A stretch of 64,000 bases of DNA from positions 372,001-436,000 of the forward strand of contig NZ_JAANOP010000002.1 in assembly GCF_011250515.1 (NCBI RefSeq), given 5' to 3'. Made by a program: the position numbers and the translations under genes. A model generated the notes under the pieces. That model worked only from the letters and a program-made list of their open reading frames with translations. It did no database searches and had not been told where the DNA came from. The stretch comes from Aquirufa ecclesiirivi (GTDB taxonomy: Bacteria > Bacteroidota > Bacteroidia > Cytophagales > Spirosomataceae). Numbering within the stretch: position 1 is the first letter of the stretch; each line of letters opens with the position of its first letter. This document shows, one piece after another, positions 43,627 through 52,879 of this stretch.

Positions 43627-43634
43627 CAAAGGTA
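43627..43634 (-). promoter_or_regulatory. Start-proximal -7 element upstream of the porin
   Basis: The minus strand reads TACCTTTG, an exact TAnnTTTG match, only five bases before the porin ATG and inside the short lpxK-porin gap. If used, the transcript would start at or next to the start codon. The nearest TTG upstream is 25 bases away, longer than usual. Confidence 0.4.
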
Positions 43635-43650
43635 GCTTAAAATAAGGAAA

Positions 43651-44658
43651 TTATCTTGACAAGCTTTGGTTCAATAAGCTCCAAAAATCAGCTTCCCTCT
43701 TCAAAAAATACATCTCCATAGGCAGATAGGCTATTTTTTTTGCTAAGGCAGGATATTCATGATAGACAGCTTGAAAGCGAACAAAATCCTTATATGTCGT
43801 AATAAATGCCTCATCTTCCGCCATTTTGGCTGCCTTTGTATTTAAATCATTGAGTTCACCTGGTGTAAAACGATGGTGGTCTGGATAAGATTGTGTGCTT
43901 TTCAAATCTCCTAAATTTTTCACTTGTTCGAAAAACAACGAAGGATCAGCAATTCCTGCCAATGCATGCCATGAATGAATACTAAACACATTCATTCCTT
44001 GTGGTTTACCATATTGAATGGAAGCAAAAAAAACTGGTTTAGGAATTTCTGATTCAAAATAGACTATTTGTTGCTGGTCCAAATTGCTAGGACAACGAGT
44101 CACAATGACCGCATCAGCCCTTTCAATACCTTCTCTCCATTCCCTTAAGCGCCCCATGGGCATCAAATGGTCTTTGAAATAAGGTTTATCAAAAGTGGTA
44201 CAAATGATATTAAAATCCGCTTTCAAAGCTCGATGCTGAAATGCATCATCTAAAATGACGGTATCGATGTCAGGGAATTGTGCCTTCATCTGTTGAATAC
44301 CTTCAACCCTTCTTTCACAAACTGCCACGTGTAAATGAGGAAATGTAGACTTGTAAGTTAGTGGTTCATCCCCAACTTCGCTAGCGATTGAACTAGGATC
44401 TACCCATCTAAAACCTTGGGTAATTCGGCCATAACCTCTACTTAAAATACCCAAGGATTTACTCCAACCGGCGTGCTGAATCAGATAAGCCACCATGGGA
44501 CTTTTACCTGTTCCTCCCACTGCTAAGTTTCCAACAACGATGGTTTTGGGTTTTCCAAAATGATGAGATATAAACCATCCCCAATCATAAAATGCATTAC
44601 GTAGAGAAATTACAATTCCATAAAGTAAGGCAGGAAACCAGGTGATTATTTTTTTCAT
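43651..44658 (-). CDS. lpxK: Tetraacyldisaccharide 4'-kinase
   Basis: LpxK phosphorylates the lipid A precursor at the inner membrane. The 335-residue protein has an N-terminal hydrophobic segment (WFPALLYGIVISLRNAFYDWG), the P-loop VVGNLAVGGTGKSPMVAYL, LGILSRGYGR, EVGDEPLTY and DTVILDDAFQHRALKADF. All are LpxK signatures. A Gram-negative envelope with lipid A follows from this gene. It is divergent from menC. Confidence 0.96.
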   Translation of the reverse strand: MKKIITWFPALLYGIVISLRNAFYDWGWFISHHFGKPKTIVVGNLAVGGTGKSPMVAYLIQHAGWSKSLGILSRGYGRITQGFRWVDPSSIASEVGDEPLTYKSTFPHLHVAVCERRVEGIQQMKAQFPDIDTVILDDAFQHRALKADFNIICTTFDKPYFKDHLMPMGRLREWREGIERADAVIVTRCPSNLDQQQIVYFESEIPKPVFFASIQYGKPQGMNVFSIHSWHALAGIADPSLFFEQVKNLGDLKSTQSYPDHHRFTPGELNDLNTKAAKMAEDEAFITTYKDFVRFQAVYHEYPALAKKIAYLPMEMYFLKREADFWSLLNQSLSR

Positions 44659-44725
44659 ATCAAGTTTAAAGCTAAAAAGAATCGCCGAGGCGGCAAAACA
44701 GCCAAGAAAATAATAACTTGCGACT

Positions 44726-45820
44726 ATGTTTGATATCTCCGTTTCATACCAAAAACATTCCCTACAATTTCACTTTGAAGCAGGTACTTCACGTGGAATA
44801 TTGACCGAGAAAAACTCATATTTCATCCAGATCAAAAACAAGAAGAATCCAACACAAATAGGAATTGGTGAAGCTGGTCCCTTGAGAGGCCTGAGTCCAG
44901 AATTTGAAGATGAAGGGTTAGCTGGATTTGAAAAATACATCAAGAGTGCGAAATGGGAGTTATTTCCTGAAAATCTGGAAGAGATCCCTTTATTTATTTC
45001 TCATCTACCCTTAGGCTATCCCTCCTATAAATTTGCCATTGAAATGGCGGTATATGACTATATCCAAGCTAAAAATGGGATATATTTCAATAATCCATTT
45101 AGTCTTGGAACAAGGTCTATTCCCATCAATGGATTGATTTGGATGGGAAAACCAGATTTCATGGAAGATCAAATCGAACAAAAGTTAGCACAAGGGTACA
45201 CTTGCCTCAAATTAAAAATTGGTGCCATTAATTTTGATCAAGAACTCGCCATTTTAAAAAATCTCAGAAGTCAATTTCCCCAAGAGAAATTAATTATTCG
45301 AGTGGATGCCAATGGAGCCTTTAGTACTCAAGAAGCGGCACATAAATTAGAGCAATTGGCAAAATTGGATATTCACAGCATTGAACAACCCATTCGGGCG
45401 GGACTTTGGAATGCTATGGCTGAATTATGCCAAGAGAATATTCTACCTATAGCTTTGGACGAGGAATTGATCGGTTTAGAAAGCGAAGAGCAACAAAATC
45501 AATTATTAGATAAAATCCCGGCTGATTACCTCATCATTAAACCTAGTTTAGTGGGTGGCTTTTCTGCTAGCCACGATTGGATTCAAGCGGCAGAAAAACA
45601 TGACATGGGTTGGTGGATAACATCAGCTTTGGAATCCAACATCGGTTTACAAGCCATAGCACAATTTACTTCAGAATATACACCACAAATTCCTCAAGGC
45701 TTAGGAACAGGTTCTTTATATACCAATAATTTTGCTTCTGGGCTGTCCATTCAAAGAGGAAATTTACATTTTAACCCAAATTTTATCCGTGTCAATCCAT
45801 TTCATGAAAATCATGTTTAG
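44726..45820 (+). CDS. menC: o-Succinylbenzoate synthase (enolase superfamily)
   Basis: The 364-residue protein has the enolase-superfamily barrel with LKLKIG (catalytic Lys), RVDANGAFS (metal Asp), EQPI (metal Glu), ALDEEL (third metal ligand) and IIKPSLVGG (second catalytic Lys). The tail TSALESNIGLQAIAQF and PQGLGTGSLYTNN fit the Bacteroidota MenC of menaquinone synthesis. The family also includes dipeptide epimerases, which is the main alternative since no other men gene is in view. Confidence 0.82.
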   Translation: MFDISVSYQKHSLQFHFEAGTSRGILTEKNSYFIQIKNKKNPTQIGIGEAGPLRGLSPEFEDEGLAGFEKYIKSAKWELFPENLEEIPLFISHLPLGYPSYKFAIEMAVYDYIQAKNGIYFNNPFSLGTRSIPINGLIWMGKPDFMEDQIEQKLAQGYTCLKLKIGAINFDQELAILKNLRSQFPQEKLIIRVDANGAFSTQEAAHKLEQLAKLDIHSIEQPIRAGLWNAMAELCQENILPIALDEELIGLESEEQQNQLLDKIPADYLIIKPSLVGGFSASHDWIQAAEKHDMGWWITSALESNIGLQAIAQFTSEYTPQIPQGLGTGSLYTNNFASGLSIQRGNLHFNPNFIRVNPFHENHV

Positions 45821-45868
45821 GAAATACATTTTAAGGCCTATCTTTACAAAAAATTAGAAAAAGACTTC

Positions 45869-46270
45869 ATGAATACCATTGACGCGGCAATGATTGCCAT
45901 CTTAGAAAAACGCTTAGAACTCTCTAAATTGAACTATTCTGACGAAAGTTATGATGATGTAGAAGAAATTTTGCACGATTTAGAAGATGATTTTAATGAA
46001 AAATACGGTGATCAATTAGAAGAAATTCTGGAGAAAGTACACCTTAAGCATTGCCCAGAGTCCGACGTTCTTTTACCAACAGCTTACTTAGCCAAGAAAT
46101 TTGTAGAAACCGAAGATGGTGGAATTGAAATAGGCAAAAAAGAAGGTGTGGAGGTGGAATGGATTGAAAATCCAGCCGTAGGTGCTAGATTGGTATTGTT
46201 GCCTTCTCCAACCCGAATTCTTTTGATGACTCCTAAAGGTATCAGTGTGGTATGGGAAAAGGAAAGCTAG
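45869..46270 (+). CDS. Acidic hypothetical protein
   Basis: I do not recognise this 133-residue protein. Its first half is very acidic (DDVEEILHDLEDDFNEKYGD, then QLEEILEKVH) and helical. The second half looks beta-rich, with HCPESDVLLPTAYLAKKF, GGIEIGKKEGVEVEWIENP and GARLVLLPSPTRILLMTPKG. It has no signal peptide or membrane segment. The ATG is 48 bases after menC, and a strong two-way terminator follows. A small cytoplasmic role is all that can be said. Confidence 0.7.
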   Translation: MNTIDAAMIAILEKRLELSKLNYSDESYDDVEEILHDLEDDFNEKYGDQLEEILEKVHLKHCPESDVLLPTAYLAKKFVETEDGGIEIGKKEGVEVEWIENPAVGARLVLLPSPTRILLMTPKGISVVWEKES

Positions 46271-46303
46271 AAAATTAGATTTATCTTAGACTATATCAAT
46301 AAT

Positions 46304-46338
46304 AAAAAGCCACTAGAATTAATTTCTAGTGGCTTTTT
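46304..46338. terminator. Bidirectional intrinsic terminator
   Basis: AAAAAGCCACTAGAA and TTCTAGTGGCTTTTT form a perfect 15-bp stem with a 5-base loop. The arms end in A and T runs, so it can end transcripts from both sides: the menC/hypothetical unit from the left and hemF from the right. Confidence 0.92.
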
Positions 46339-46363
46339 ATATAGATACAAAAGGAAGAAAATA

Positions 46364-47257
46364 CTACACCCAATCCACTCCCTTGACCAATAATTTCTGC
46401 GTTTCTAGTCCTAAAGGGTAATCTGAATAATCGTGCATATAATCCCAACTAGCCAATGGGGGTAAACTCATTAAAATAGATTCAGTTCTTCCATTCGTCT
46501 CTAATCCAAATTTAGTACCTCGGTCATGGACTAAATTAAATTCCACATATCTTCCACGACGGAGTAATTGAAATGCCTTTTCTGTTTCTCCGAATGGGCG
46601 AATGGCATTTTCCTGCATCAAATGACTATAAATTGGAACAAATGCCTCACCTATTGCCTTCACAAACTCAAAATTGGCTAATTTTTCTTCCAAATTTTTA
46701 GCCTTGATATAATCAAAAAATATCCCCCCTATTCCCCGAGTTTCTTCTCGATGTGAATTAAAAAAATAATCATCTGCCCAAGTTTTATATTTGGGGTAAT
46801 ACATCTTATCAAATCGATCACATACTGCCTTAATTTGTTCGTGAAACCATTTTGCTTGCTCGGGTATGATGATGTGCGGAGTTAAATCTATTCCACCACC
46901 AAACCAATGATCCCCATTGCTTAATTCAAAATACCGAACGTTCATGTGAATAATCGGAACCCAAGGATTAATAGGATGCATAACAATGGACACGCCAGAA
47001 GCAAAAAAATCGACTTCTTCTTTCATGTCTAAACTCTTCACCATTTTGGGATGCAAAGGTCCAAATACCGCTGAAAAATTAACCCCCGCTTTTTCTAAGA
47101 TATTTCCATTAATTATGACACGAGATCTCCCTCCTCCACCTTCTTTACGTTTCCAATTGTCTTCTTTAAATCGACTTCCGCCATCCACTGCCTCAATACC
47201 TCGGCAGATTGAATCTTGCAAACCTTTGAAATAATCAGCTATGACTTCCTTGCGCAT
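46364..47257 (-). CDS. hemF: Oxygen-dependent coproporphyrinogen III oxidase
   Basis: HemF decarboxylates coproporphyrinogen III in heme synthesis and needs oxygen. The 297-residue protein has GGGRSRVIINGNILEKAGVN, MHPINPWVPIIHMNVRYFEL, WFGGGIDLTPHIIIPEQAKWFH, RGIGGIFFDYIK and GRYVEFNLVHDRGTKFGLE, all family signatures. It starts 2 bases after the penicillin-binding protein stop, although the two are functionally unrelated. An aerobic or micro-aerobic lifestyle is implied. Confidence 0.98.
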   Translation of the reverse strand: MRKEVIADYFKGLQDSICRGIEAVDGGSRFKEDNWKRKEGGGGRSRVIINGNILEKAGVNFSAVFGPLHPKMVKSLDMKEEVDFFASGVSIVMHPINPWVPIIHMNVRYFELSNGDHWFGGGIDLTPHIIIPEQAKWFHEQIKAVCDRFDKMYYPKYKTWADDYFFNSHREETRGIGGIFFDYIKAKNLEEKLANFEFVKAIGEAFVPIYSHLMQENAIRPFGETEKAFQLLRRGRYVEFNLVHDRGTKFGLETNGRTESILMSLPPLASWDYMHDYSDYPLGLETQKLLVKGVDWV

Positions 47258-47259
47258 AC

Positions 47260-49872
47260 TTATTGAGGAGATTGTTGATTGGTATCGGGGACTTCTGTTG
47301 GACTGCCTAACAATGAATTAAGTGAATCCAATTCCGAATCACTTACTTGAAGTGAATCAGGCAGGGTACTGTAAGAACTCTGGCAATTAAAATCTTTTTT
47401 AACTACTCGTTTATCCAGCTTATCAAATGGTACAGGTTTATACGTAGCCAATAATGGGTCATTGACCACTTTAATCATGAAACGTTTATAAATCGGCAAG
47501 GCTGTTTTAGACCCCTCTCCAAGTGCCCCCGTTCGAAAGTGAATAGAACGGTCGTCACCACCAACCCAAACACCTGAAATCAAATTATGGGTCATACCTA
47601 TAAACCAGCCATCTGAGTGATTGGAAGTAGTACCCGTTTTTGCTGCAAATGCCGGGGCATAGCGATTATTCGTTGGTAGTAAAACTTCTCCTTCATTCCA
47701 AAGCAAGGAACTTCCTGTTCCTCCTTCATATACTACCCCTTCTAACATGGAACGAACCAATTGAGCCGACTCCTTTTTAATCACGCGAAAAGAAACTGGA
47801 TCAAATCGTTGTAAAACCTTACCATTTTGATCTTTTATCTCTTGAACGATCATCGGTTCCACATGAATACCTTCATTGACAAAAGCCGAATAGGCTCCAA
47901 TCATTTCATATAAAGACACATCAAATGAACCTAAACCTATGGATGGAACAGCTTTTAAGGGGCTCTTAATTCCCATTTTCTGAGCATAATACATGACGGT
48001 ATCAGCGCCCACTTCATTGGTCAAACGCGCCGTAATGGAGTTGATGGATTTTGCTAAAGCTCTTCGAATCGGCATGGCTGAATAGGAAAATGTACCATCG
48101 GCATTCGATGGACGCCAAATTTTCTTTTCTCCTTTTTCTTCCACTTCTAACTCAAAAGGCTCATCAGTCATCATATAACATGGCGATAAATCCTTAGGAC
48201 CATCAATGGCGGCCGTGTAAACAAATGGTTTGAACGTTGAACCAGGTTGTCGTTTAGATTGCTTAACGTGATCATATTTGAAATACTTAAAGTCTAAACC
48301 TCCCACCCAAGCTTTAATATGTCCTGTATAAGGATCTAAGGTCATCATGCCCGACTGTAAGAATCGCTTATAATACTGAATGGAATCATAAGCACTCATG
48401 GTCATTTGTTCTTCTCCTAAAGTAGTCCTAGAATAAACCCACATTTTGCGTTTCACATTTTTCATATAATGCATGACCGAATCAGGATTCTTGGGATATT
48501 TATTCACCAAGGCCTTATAATATTCCGTACGTTTGGCGACTGTATCAATGAAACCTGGAATTTCTTTACCATGCTCATCTACCCAAGGATTTTGTCCCGT
48601 CCAGTGATTATCAAAGGTCTTTTGAATGGAACGCATACCTGACTCAACGGCTTGTTCTGCATGTATCTGCATTCTTGAATCTATGGTGGTATAAATTTTT
48701 AAACCATCACGATACAAGTCTATTTCCATATCATTCGCTTTGGCCCACTCATTCAGATATTTGGCAATAGCTACTTTGAAATAATTACCTGTACCATCGT
48801 AAGGTGACTCTTCATTGGTATGCAACTCAATCGGCATTTTTGCCAGGGAATCATAGCTGTTTTTCTTTAAATATCCAGCTTTCACCATTTGGGCCAAAAC
48901 CACATTACGGCGCTTCCAAGCCTTATTTTGCTCAATGGGTTTACCTTCATACCTCTTAGGATTGTAGGTAGTTGTAGCTTTCTGAAGGCCTACTAAAATG
49001 GCGGCTTCTTGAACATTCAATGAGTCTGGAGACGTGTTAAAATAAGTTTTGGAAGCCACTTTGATTCCGTAGGCATTGTTTCCATAATCTACCGTATTTA
49101 AGTACCAAAGGATAATTTCATCTTTGGTATAAAACCGTTCAAGCTTGATAGCAGTAACCCATTCTTTGGATTTATAGATCAATTTACTTAGTCCTGGCAC
49201 ATAACCGAATAAACCCGTTTTAGTAAAACTCTTTTTAGTCCGAGTTTTGAATAAATTTTTAGCTAATTGTTGAGAAATAGTACTTCCTCCTCCACGATCA
49301 CCTCCTTTTACTAATCCAACTGCTACCCCAGCCCAAGCTTGAAAATCAATACCTGTATGCTCATAAAAGCGGGAATCCTCCGTGGCTACTAATGCTTGTA
49401 CCAAATAAGGGGAAAGCAATTTATAATCACGTATGGGAGTTCTATTTTCAGCAAAATATTTACCTAGTAAAACTCCATCGGCAGAATAAATTTCAGAAGC
49501 TTGCGACAATTTAGGATTTTGTAATTCATCGACACCTGGCATCTCACCAGTCAACCAAAAGATATTGGTTTCGATCACAAAAAGGTAAATGAGCACATAC
49601 ATGACCATTTTACCTGCCACCTTCCACATAGTCACGACGGGCTTATAATAAGGTGAATTGCGATCTACATGCGCTTCATAATAAGCCTCAATCAAGCGCC
49701 ATTTTGTCCGAAGAAAAAAACGGGTCATGGCCACTTGGCCGACTAACCAAGAATATTTTTTTTCACCCAGAACACGGGCTAATAAGGGCAATAAGAAAGC
49801 CGTTAAATGCTCCAATCCTTTCCAGAAAAGGCTTTTAAGCTGTTGAACGATTGCGCGAATTCGTTGTAGCAT
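47260..49872 (-). CDS. Class A penicillin-binding protein (PBP1A type)
   Basis: This 870-residue bifunctional peptidoglycan synthase has a membrane anchor near residues 86-108, a GT51 glycosyltransferase domain with VATEDSRFYEHTGID (catalytic Glu165) and GGSTISQQLAKNLF, and a transpeptidase domain with the nucleophile Ser545 in RQPGSTFKPFVYTAA, then SINSI, and KTGTTSNHSDGWF. The long N-terminal cytoplasmic tail (about 85 residues) and the C-terminal Ser-rich tail are notable. It lies between the TrpF-like gene and hemF. Confidence 0.95.
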   Translation of the reverse strand: MLQRIRAIVQQLKSLFWKGLEHLTAFLLPLLARVLGEKKYSWLVGQVAMTRFFLRTKWRLIEAYYEAHVDRNSPYYKPVVTMWKVAGKMVMYVLIYLFVIETNIFWLTGEMPGVDELQNPKLSQASEIYSADGVLLGKYFAENRTPIRDYKLLSPYLVQALVATEDSRFYEHTGIDFQAWAGVAVGLVKGGDRGGGSTISQQLAKNLFKTRTKKSFTKTGLFGYVPGLSKLIYKSKEWVTAIKLERFYTKDEIILWYLNTVDYGNNAYGIKVASKTYFNTSPDSLNVQEAAILVGLQKATTTYNPKRYEGKPIEQNKAWKRRNVVLAQMVKAGYLKKNSYDSLAKMPIELHTNEESPYDGTGNYFKVAIAKYLNEWAKANDMEIDLYRDGLKIYTTIDSRMQIHAEQAVESGMRSIQKTFDNHWTGQNPWVDEHGKEIPGFIDTVAKRTEYYKALVNKYPKNPDSVMHYMKNVKRKMWVYSRTTLGEEQMTMSAYDSIQYYKRFLQSGMMTLDPYTGHIKAWVGGLDFKYFKYDHVKQSKRQPGSTFKPFVYTAAIDGPKDLSPCYMMTDEPFELEVEEKGEKKIWRPSNADGTFSYSAMPIRRALAKSINSITARLTNEVGADTVMYYAQKMGIKSPLKAVPSIGLGSFDVSLYEMIGAYSAFVNEGIHVEPMIVQEIKDQNGKVLQRFDPVSFRVIKKESAQLVRSMLEGVVYEGGTGSSLLWNEGEVLLPTNNRYAPAFAAKTGTTSNHSDGWFIGMTHNLISGVWVGGDDRSIHFRTGALGEGSKTALPIYKRFMIKVVNDPLLATYKPVPFDKLDKRVVKKDFNCQSSYSTLPDSLQVSDSELDSLNSLLGSPTEVPDTNQQSPQ

Positions 49873-49884
49873 AAATGGATTGAA

Positions 49885-50478
49885 TTATTCCGTTTCTAAT
49901 TTTTCTAAGATACTCATTAAATCCGTAAAATCCCTAAAACCTGGTCTATCCTCTTGGCCTGCCGTAAGCCCAATACCTTGGATTGAACTTTGCTCCACCC
50001 ATTCTTCCAAATCTTCCTCAGGCAGCTCCAATCCTAATATAACAGGATATTGAGCAGCCCAAGTTTCTATTTGAGCTTCCATTCCTTGTAAAGAATCTGG
50101 AGAATCTGCTACTAATAAAAAGTAATTTACATAGGGTGCTGCTGTAGCAAATAGAGCTGGTAAATTATCCGAATCTATGTTGACACGCATCATTTTAGGA
50201 ATATCCATTTCCAATAATCGTGGCAATTGAGCCCTAGAATCGACTTCGATCCAATCTGGAGCGTAATTTTGAACAATCTCGTTCATTTGATCAGCAGAAA
50301 GACCTGAAAGTTCTGCTACGATTTCCACCCCACTTAACCAATTCCTAATTTCTTTGTATTTATTTAAAGGCATTTCATGTAAGGCAAATCCTAACCAATC
50401 AACCCCCATGCCGGCACAATAGCGAGCGTCTGAAAGGTTATCAATGGATGAAACCTTAACGCGTGTTTTTAACATCAT
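49885..50478 (-). CDS. TrpF-like barrel protein with altered active site
   Basis: The 197-residue protein resembles phosphoribosylanthranilate isomerase: an N-terminal strand TRVKVSSIDNLSDARYCAGMGVDWLGFALHE split over two motifs, a middle segment with DWIEVDSR, and a C-terminal phosphate site-like GIGLTAGQEDRPGFRDFTDL. The family's KxCG motif, which carries the catalytic Cys, reads KVSS here. The usual catalytic Asp was not found with confidence. It may therefore be inactive as TrpF or have a new role. No other trp gene is near. The ATG at 50478 is preferred over an upstream TTG. Confidence 0.6.
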   Translation of the reverse strand: MMLKTRVKVSSIDNLSDARYCAGMGVDWLGFALHEMPLNKYKEIRNWLSGVEIVAELSGLSADQMNEIVQNYAPDWIEVDSRAQLPRLLEMDIPKMMRVNIDSDNLPALFATAAPYVNYFLLVADSPDSLQGMEAQIETWAAQYPVILGLELPEEDLEEWVEQSSIQGIGLTAGQEDRPGFRDFTDLMSILEKLETE

Positions 50479-50603
50479 ATTCTCTTCTAAAACAATTGGC
50501 AAAACTACGGTTTAGGACGTGAATTACAAATAAAATTGACTTATTGGAGAAATAAATCACTAAATTGCGGAAAATTTCTGCAGGCTTTGAACCTGAATTG
50601 AAT

Positions 50604-51743
50604 ATGAAAACAAAAGGACGCGTTCTCGTCGCTATGAGCGGCGGCATTGACAGCTCGGTCGCAGCTGTTTTATTACACGAACAAGGATACGAGGTAATTG
50701 GCATGACCATGAAAACATGGGACTACGCTAGTTCGGGTGGAACCAAAAAAGAAACAGGTTGCTGTTCTTTAGATTCCATCAACGATGCCCGTCACATCGC
50801 TGTATCCTTGGGATTCCCACATTATATATTGGACATTCGTGAAGAATTTGGGGATTCTGTCATCGATTATTTTACCAATGAATACGTTGAAGGCCGTACT
50901 CCCAATCCCTGTGTGATGTGCAATACCCACATTAAATGGGATGCACTTTTAAGAAGAGCAGATCAATTGGGTTGTGATTTTATAGCTACGGGTCATTATG
51001 CCCAAATACGCCAAGAAAACGGCAGATATATCATTTCTAAAGGAGTGGATGCCCTAAAAGATCAAAGTTATGTGCTTTGGGGTGTTTCGCAAGATAGCCT
51101 TGCCAGAACCATTTTGCCTTTAGGACATTTAACCAAGCAACGCATCCGAGAAATGGCAACAGAGCGTGGATTTGTCGACTTAGTCAACAAGTCAGAAAGC
51201 TATGAAATCTGTTTTGTTCCTGATAATGATTACCGTGGTTTTCTAAAACGACGTTTACCTGAATTGGAAGAGGCAGTACATGGTGGAAATTTCGTGGATC
51301 AAGCAGGAAAAATCATCGGTAAACATGAAGGCTATCCATTTTACACCATTGGACAAAGAAAAGGCCTAGGTAAAGCCTTTGGATTCCCTGCCTTTGTCAC
51401 AGAAATACGGAAAGAGACGAATGAGGTGGTGATTGGGCATTTAGAGGATTTAAATAGAACAGGTATGTACGTTGGTCAATTGAACCTACAGAAATACGCA
51501 GAAATACCTGAAGGAGGCTTAGAAACCATCACCAAAGTTCGCTACAAAGATCCTGGGACTGAGGCTAAAATTGAGCAATTTCAAGGGAAAATCAAGGTCG
51601 AATTTCACGATGAAGTTTCAGGAATTGCTCCTGGGCAAGCAGCGGTGTTTTATGAAGGCGATGATGTCATTGGTGGCGGTTGGATTTTAAAATCCTTCCA
51701 AAAAGGTAGCGTATTTGAAAATATTCAATCTTTTGACCTATGA
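50604..51743 (+). CDS. mnmA: tRNA-specific 2-thiouridylase
   Basis: MnmA makes 2-thiouridine at U34 of tRNA-Lys, -Glu and -Gln. The 379-residue protein has the PP-loop VLVAMSGGIDSSVAA, the first catalytic Cys in PNPCVMCNTHIKW, ATGHYAQI, LKDQSYVLWGVSQ and the second Cys in ESYEICFVPDNDYRGFL. The end GIAPGQAAVFYEGDDVIGGGWI is characteristic. The ATG at 50604 fits the family; an in-frame TTG at 50565 does not. Its stop overlaps the start of the next gene by 4 bases. Confidence 0.98.
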   Translation: MKTKGRVLVAMSGGIDSSVAAVLLHEQGYEVIGMTMKTWDYASSGGTKKETGCCSLDSINDARHIAVSLGFPHYILDIREEFGDSVIDYFTNEYVEGRTPNPCVMCNTHIKWDALLRRADQLGCDFIATGHYAQIRQENGRYIISKGVDALKDQSYVLWGVSQDSLARTILPLGHLTKQRIREMATERGFVDLVNKSESYEICFVPDNDYRGFLKRRLPELEEAVHGGNFVDQAGKIIGKHEGYPFYTIGQRKGLGKAFGFPAFVTEIRKETNEVVIGHLEDLNRTGMYVGQLNLQKYAEIPEGGLETITKVRYKDPGTEAKIEQFQGKIKVEFHDEVSGIAPGQAAVFYEGDDVIGGGWILKSFQKGSVFENIQSFDL

Positions 51744-52672
51744 AAAATGCATGTATCCTTGGGTTTTTGATCCTACTTTTTACAGAAATCAATCTAGCCC
51801 AATCTACGAAAAACTATCCCAAAGCAGATATTAGCTTTTTGGTCATAGGAGATTTCGGTCGACATGGTGAATACAACCAAAAAGAAGTGGCTAAACAAAT
51901 GGCAATTACTGGAACTGAAGCCGACATTGATTTCATCATTACCACAGGTGACAATATTTATCCCAAAGGCGTAGCAAGTCCCTTAGATCCAGCTTGGAAA
52001 AGCAGTTTTGAAGATATCTATGTGGGTCATAGCCTACATGTCAATTGGTATCCTGTATTAGGAAACCATGATTATGCGGGCAACCCACAAGCAGAAATCG
52101 ATTATTCTCAAATCAGCAGAAGATGGAATATGCCAGCGCGTTATTATTCCAAAACCTATAAATTATCGGATGGTAGTCAATTGCTCATCGCATTTTTAGA
52201 TACCTCTCCCTTTGAACTGGGCTATTACCAAGATGAAGATGAACCATTCAGAACCCAAGTGGCTTCCCAAGATACCAGTGCACAAAAAAAGTGGTTTTCT
52301 GATTTAATGACTAGTTCCAAAGCCCAATGGAAAATTGCGGTGGGTCATCACCCATTAGTAACTTCGGGCCCACGGATGGACAGGAAAAACCATGTAGCAA
52401 ACTCATGGCAATCCTTATTGGAAAAGGTTGGAGTTGATTTTTATTTGGCTGGACACGAACATCATTTGGAATACAATCAACTTAGTCCAAAACTGAATCA
52501 CTTGATTTCAGGAGCAGGAAGTAAAATAACAGCATTGAAATCGACAGATAAAGCCAAATTTGCAAAATCCAGTAATGGATTTGCTGCATTTTTCATTCAA
52601 CCAAAAGTTTTGGAATTCCAATTTATAGATGATAAAGGGAATACGATTTTCAGTCAGCAAATCAAAAAATAG
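51740..52672 (+). CDS. Secreted metallophosphoesterase (acid phosphatase-like)
   Basis: The 310-residue protein has a signal peptide (to about INLAQ, residue 21) and a calcineurin-like fold. Metal ligands are in VIGDFGRHG, TGDNIYPKG, VLGNHDYAG, GHHPLVTSG and AGHEHHLEY. The layout resembles purple or tartrate-resistant acid phosphatases, so it may release phosphate from esters outside the cytoplasm. The start overlaps the mnmA stop by 4 bases (ATGA), although no shared function is evident. Confidence 0.9.
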   Translation: MKNACILGFLILLFTEINLAQSTKNYPKADISFLVIGDFGRHGEYNQKEVAKQMAITGTEADIDFIITTGDNIYPKGVASPLDPAWKSSFEDIYVGHSLHVNWYPVLGNHDYAGNPQAEIDYSQISRRWNMPARYYSKTYKLSDGSQLLIAFLDTSPFELGYYQDEDEPFRTQVASQDTSAQKKWFSDLMTSSKAQWKIAVGHHPLVTSGPRMDRKNHVANSWQSLLEKVGVDFYLAGHEHHLEYNQLSPKLNHLISGAGSKITALKSTDKAKFAKSSNGFAAFFIQPKVLEFQFIDDKGNTIFSQQIKK

Positions 52673-52879
52673 ACATGTCAAGCATGCTAGCCCTTACAGT
52701 AACATTGACATATATCAATTTGAAAAAAAATTAAAAATTAACGTTAAAAAATTAATTTTAGCTGCTAGGTTCGTAAATTACCATGGATAATGGGTACATC
52801 TAACCATATCATTTTAACCATTTAACTTGTTATAAAATTGAAATTTATACCCAAAATAAGATTTAAAGAGGATCTCAAA

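Noticed and set aside
50456-50710. Minus-strand open frame across the mnmA start region
   Set aside because: It covers the conserved PP-loop codons of mnmA and lacks any family similarity.
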